From contig NZ_CP093302.1 of assembly GCF_024362765.1 (NCBI RefSeq), positions 3,719,564-3,783,563 of the forward strand: a stretch of DNA of 64,000 bases, written 5' to 3'. Both the position numbers and the translations under genes were made by a program. Of this stretch, positions 60,158 to 64,000 are shown one piece after another. The stretch comes from Alkalihalobacillus sp. LMS6 (GTDB lineage Bacteria; Bacillota; Bacilli; Bacillales; Bacillaceae_D). Positions within the stretch are counted from its first letter, which is position 1. Each line of letters begins with the position of its first letter. The notes under the pieces are model-generated. The model did not search any database. It worked only from the letters and a program-made list of their open reading frames with translations, and was not told where the DNA came from.

Positions 60158-60705
60158 TACTGTTGCCATAAGTCCGTTCTTGAGGTTGTGACTGCTTGTG
60201 CACCTGCGTCCAGTGCGGTTTGGATGTCTTCAACTGTTGTTATTAATCCCCCTGCAATCACTTCAATCCCCGTCTCGTCTCGAACTTTCTTTATATAATC
60301 CGGTATGACTCCTGGGAGTACTTCTAGAATATTGGGTTTAACTTCTTCCACCTGCTGATAACTCGTTTTTAACGCCATCGTATCAAGCAGAAAAATTCGT
60401 TGGATCGCTAAAATATTGTTTTTCTTCGCTGTCTTTAACATATTCGCCCTAGTTGAAATAACACCTGCTGGACGGATCGTCTGACAAATAAACTCAGCGG
60501 CGTAGCGGTCGCTCTTTAATCCTTGTACAAGGTCAGCATGTAAGAGCATTTTTTTGCCTGCTTCCTTTGAGAGCTTTTTCATTTTAGCTAAAAGAGAAAG
60601 GTGAACATCGAGCACTACAAAATAATGACCTTCTTCTTCTTTCATGACGCGCTCAAAATCCTTCATATTATTTACTGCTGGCAAAATGCGCTGACCATTA
60701 AACAT
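60157..60705 (-). CDS. glpP: Glycerol-3-phosphate-responsive antiterminator GlpP
   Basis: 182 residues from ATG 60705 (GAGGAGC), a start that overlaps the glpD stop by one base (TAATG). It has the TIM-barrel-like GlpP fold: FVVLDVHLSLLAKMKKLSKEAGKKMLLHADLVQGLKSD, PAGVISTRANMLKTAKK and GIEVIAGGLITTVEDIQTAL. With glycerol-3-phosphate bound, it lets polymerase read through the leader terminator of glp genes. Here it is the last gene of the operon, unlike B. subtilis where glpP is first. Confidence 0.93.
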   Translation of the reverse strand: MFNGQRILPAVNNMKDFERVMKEEEGHYFVVLDVHLSLLAKMKKLSKEAGKKMLLHADLVQGLKSDRYAAEFICQTIRPAGVISTRANMLKTAKKNNILAIQRIFLLDTMALKTSYQQVEEVKPNILEVLPGVIPDYIKKVRDETGIEVIAGGLITTVEDIQTALDAGAQAVTTSRTDLWQQ

Positions 60706-62357
60706 TAATTTAAGCTCCTCAACGTTACTTGGTTTAGTTGTTGTTCTAATTCCTCTTTGTAGCGAGTTGTTTCTTCTTCTGACCATTGTAGCAGATCAGC
60801 CATTGCCGTCATAATTTGATCTTTGTACACTTTTACTTGATCAATATCAAATAAAAGATACGAGACACGTCGCATAAAGAAATCAACAGGTGTTGCAGTC
60901 ATTTCGTGCTCGATGCCATAACGAAGCATGGCATATAAAGACCCAGGAAGGCCATAACCATTTTCATCATTGACATACCCATGAACTGCAGAGGCATTTG
61001 AACCGTAACGTTCTGCTATTTCTTTTGCATCTTCATGACTTAATCCTTTATTTTTTCCATCTGCAATCGCTTTTTCTTTAAATGCTTCGTATTTTGCGGA
61101 CCCACCGACATCTCCGCCAGACAAAGCAAGCTCTTTTGTCTTACAGCTTGGATAGCTTTTACCAGTTTCTTTTGCGATTTCATCAGCTGCAATGGATACG
61201 ATGGTATCTGCCATTTTGCGGTAACCAGTTAACTTACCTCCAGCAATCGTCATTAGCCCACTTTTCGAATGAAAAATCTCATCTTTTCTTGAAATCTCTG
61301 ATGGATCTTTTCCATCTTCATGGATAAGTGGACGAATTCCTGACCAGCTGGATTCTACATCCGTTTTCGTTAAATGATAGCCTGGGAATAAGTGATTTGT
61401 TGCTTTTAAAATATAGTTCACATCGTCAATCGTCACACCAGGTTCTGTTACATCATCTTTGAAGTTCGTATCGGTCGTCCCGATATACACTTTCTTGCCG
61501 CGTGGAATGGCAAACATCATCCGTCCATCATTAAATGGCGTATCAAAATAAATCGCACGCGTGAGAGGCAATCGCTCTTTAGAAACGACTAAGTGGACAC
61601 CTTTTGTATGGTGAATGGACTTTCCTTCTCTAGAACGATCCTGTTCACGTAAGGTATCGACCCATGGGCCCGTAGCGTTAATGATTTTTTTAGCATAAAT
61701 CTTTAGGCTTTCACCCGTTAAGCGATCAGTAGCCTGCACACCAATTAGTTTTCCGTCTTCGTAAAGAAACGAATTCGCTTGAACATAATTAATAAGCTTT
61801 GCTCCGCGCTCGGCTGCACTTTTCGCTACTTCCATCGTTAAGCGCGCATCGTCTGTACGATATTCCACATACATACCTGCACCTTTTAACCCTTCACTAG
61901 CCAATATGCTTTCCTTTTTCAAAGCTTCTTTCGCATTCATCATGTTTCGTCGCTCGCTTTTTTTCACTCCAGCTAAACGATCATAGACAGACAAACCAAC
62001 CGATGTTGTAAAGGAATTAAATGTGCCACCTTTATAAAACGGCAGCATCATTCTTACCGGCTCCGTTACATGAGGCGCATTTTCATAAACGATTGCTCGC
62101 TCTTTCCCCACTTCTGCTACAAGCTTAATTTCAAATTGTTTTAAATAGCGTAAGCCACCATGGATAAGTTTTGTAGAACGACTTGACGTCCCAGCAGCAA
62201 AATCTTGCATCTCTATTAAACCTGTCGTTAACCCTCTTGTTTGCGCATCAAGCGCAATTCCTGATCCCGTAATTCCTCCACCAATGACTAAGAGATCCAA
62301 CTGTTTTTCTTGCATCCCTTTTAGCGTTTGTTTACGAGCAAATGTTGAAAAATCCAT
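60705..62357 (-). CDS. glpD: Glycerol-3-phosphate dehydrogenase, FAD-dependent
   Basis: 550 residues. The FAD motif is LLVIGGGITGSGIALDAQTRG (about 23-43), SSRSTKLIHGGLRYL and FAIPRGKKVYIGTTDT follow. The C-terminal DAO_C domain contains VHGYVNDENGYG. A peripheral-membrane enzyme that oxidises glycerol-3-phosphate to dihydroxyacetone phosphate and reduces quinone. ATG 62357 follows AGGAGGG. It has its own promoter and a terminator leader in front. Confidence 0.95.
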   Translation of the reverse strand: MDFSTFARKQTLKGMQEKQLDLLVIGGGITGSGIALDAQTRGLTTGLIEMQDFAAGTSSRSTKLIHGGLRYLKQFEIKLVAEVGKERAIVYENAPHVTEPVRMMLPFYKGGTFNSFTTSVGLSVYDRLAGVKKSERRNMMNAKEALKKESILASEGLKGAGMYVEYRTDDARLTMEVAKSAAERGAKLINYVQANSFLYEDGKLIGVQATDRLTGESLKIYAKKIINATGPWVDTLREQDRSREGKSIHHTKGVHLVVSKERLPLTRAIYFDTPFNDGRMMFAIPRGKKVYIGTTDTNFKDDVTEPGVTIDDVNYILKATNHLFPGYHLTKTDVESSWSGIRPLIHEDGKDPSEISRKDEIFHSKSGLMTIAGGKLTGYRKMADTIVSIAADEIAKETGKSYPSCKTKELALSGGDVGGSAKYEAFKEKAIADGKNKGLSHEDAKEIAERYGSNASAVHGYVNDENGYGLPGSLYAMLRYGIEHEMTATPVDFFMRRVSYLLFDIDQVKVYKDQIMTAMADLLQWSEEETTRYKEELEQQLNQVTLRSLN

Positions 62358-62375
62358 CTATATCCCTCCTAAGGA

Positions 62376-62446
62376 AATAAAAAAAGAGGGGACTACAACA
62401 TGCTCAAGCAGGCGCTAAACCTACTTAAGTGCTGTAATCCCCTCAT
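62376..62446 (-). promoter_or_regulatory. GlpP-dependent leader terminator of glpD
   Basis: On the minus strand GAGGGGATTACAGCA pairs with TGTTGTAGTCCCCTC (two or three mismatches), and a run of seven T follows 19 bases before the glpD ribosome binding site. It lies between the promoter and the gene, so it must be suppressed for expression, the role of GlpP. Confidence 0.82.
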
Positions 62447-62481
62447 CGTCTCAAAGATTCATGTATTAACTTGTTACGTAC

Positions 62482-62510
62482 AGTGTACGACTTTTTCTTC
62501 TATTCGTAAA
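62482..62510 (-). promoter_or_regulatory. Promoter of the glpD-glpP operon
   Basis: On the minus strand TTTACG and TACACT with a 17-base spacer, just four bases beyond the glpK stop. The leader to glpD is about 115 bases. Confidence 0.6.
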
Positions 62511-62513
62511 GCA

Positions 62514-64000
<1,487 letters not shown>

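Overview
This 64 kb window comes from a low-GC, endospore-forming Bacillaceae chromosome. Support comes from a Rap/Phr pheromone cassette, a CwlC-type mother-cell amidase, a KatX-type catalase, two SigB-type promoters, the yuaF-floT flotillin pair, an mntABCD-type operon and a glycerol regulon controlled by GlpP. The exported proteins (alkaline phosphatase, metal-binding lipoprotein) are rich in Asp and Glu, which would fit an alkaliphile or haloalkaliphile; that is an inference and the species is not identified. I saw no rRNA, tRNA, CRISPR array, intact prophage or insertion sequence. Almost everything is ordinary chromosomal backbone.

Layout. 1-5.3 kb: the edge of a D12-class DNA adenine methylase, a structured Bacillaceae repeat, a bdbC/thioredoxin disulfide pair, a YhfW-like FAD-Rieske oxidoreductase, two small membrane proteins, and a rap gene followed by a TTG-start phr gene. 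5.6-14.6 kb: yuaF-floT, alkaline phosphatase, an rRNA methyltransferase-topB operon, small membrane and stress genes, and a YpiB-like IDEAL-domain protein. 14.6-18.3 kb: mntABCD with a putative MntR operator over its promoter. 18.4-30.8 kb: HAD phosphatase, M20 dipeptidase, Eis-like acetyltransferase, chemoreceptor, S9 peptidase, PncB with an N-terminal zinc ribbon, RocD and an MFS transporter. 30.9-34.5 kb: a small odd island with a perfect LexA/DinR box, two tandem SHOCT-domain paralogues (the first broken by one in-frame stop), an ArpU-family phage regulator and cwlC. 34.6-43.2 kb: katX-like catalase, an ABC exporter, Nei, MurB, a flavoprotein, a DUF421 protein, a lipid kinase and a FrnE-like DsbA. 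43.35-43.74 kb: a self-contained operon of three tandem 21-residue amphipathic peptides. 43.9-57 kb: SDR, an orphan ribD, an FtsX-type ABC pair with a degenerate ATPase, Nudix, GNAT, nucleoside hydrolase-CHY zinc finger-BrnQ, a pterin dehydratase, and a two-component system flanked by two lipoproteins. 57-64 kb: an MFS transporter, an aldehyde dehydrogenase with a SigB-like promoter, and glpK-glpD-glpP.

The most notable point is the triplicated micro-peptide operon at 43354-43740. It has its own promoter, three strong ribosome binding sites and a terminator. The first two copies differ only at synonymous positions, so the peptide sequence itself appears to be selected. It resembles tandem amphipathic peptide loci such as staphylococcal SLUSH/PSM-beta in layout only; no function can be assigned from sequence. 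Secondary points are the phr gene inside the rap transcript, the broken SHOCT paralogue beside an SOS box, and the ABC ATPase that has lost its Walker A lysine.
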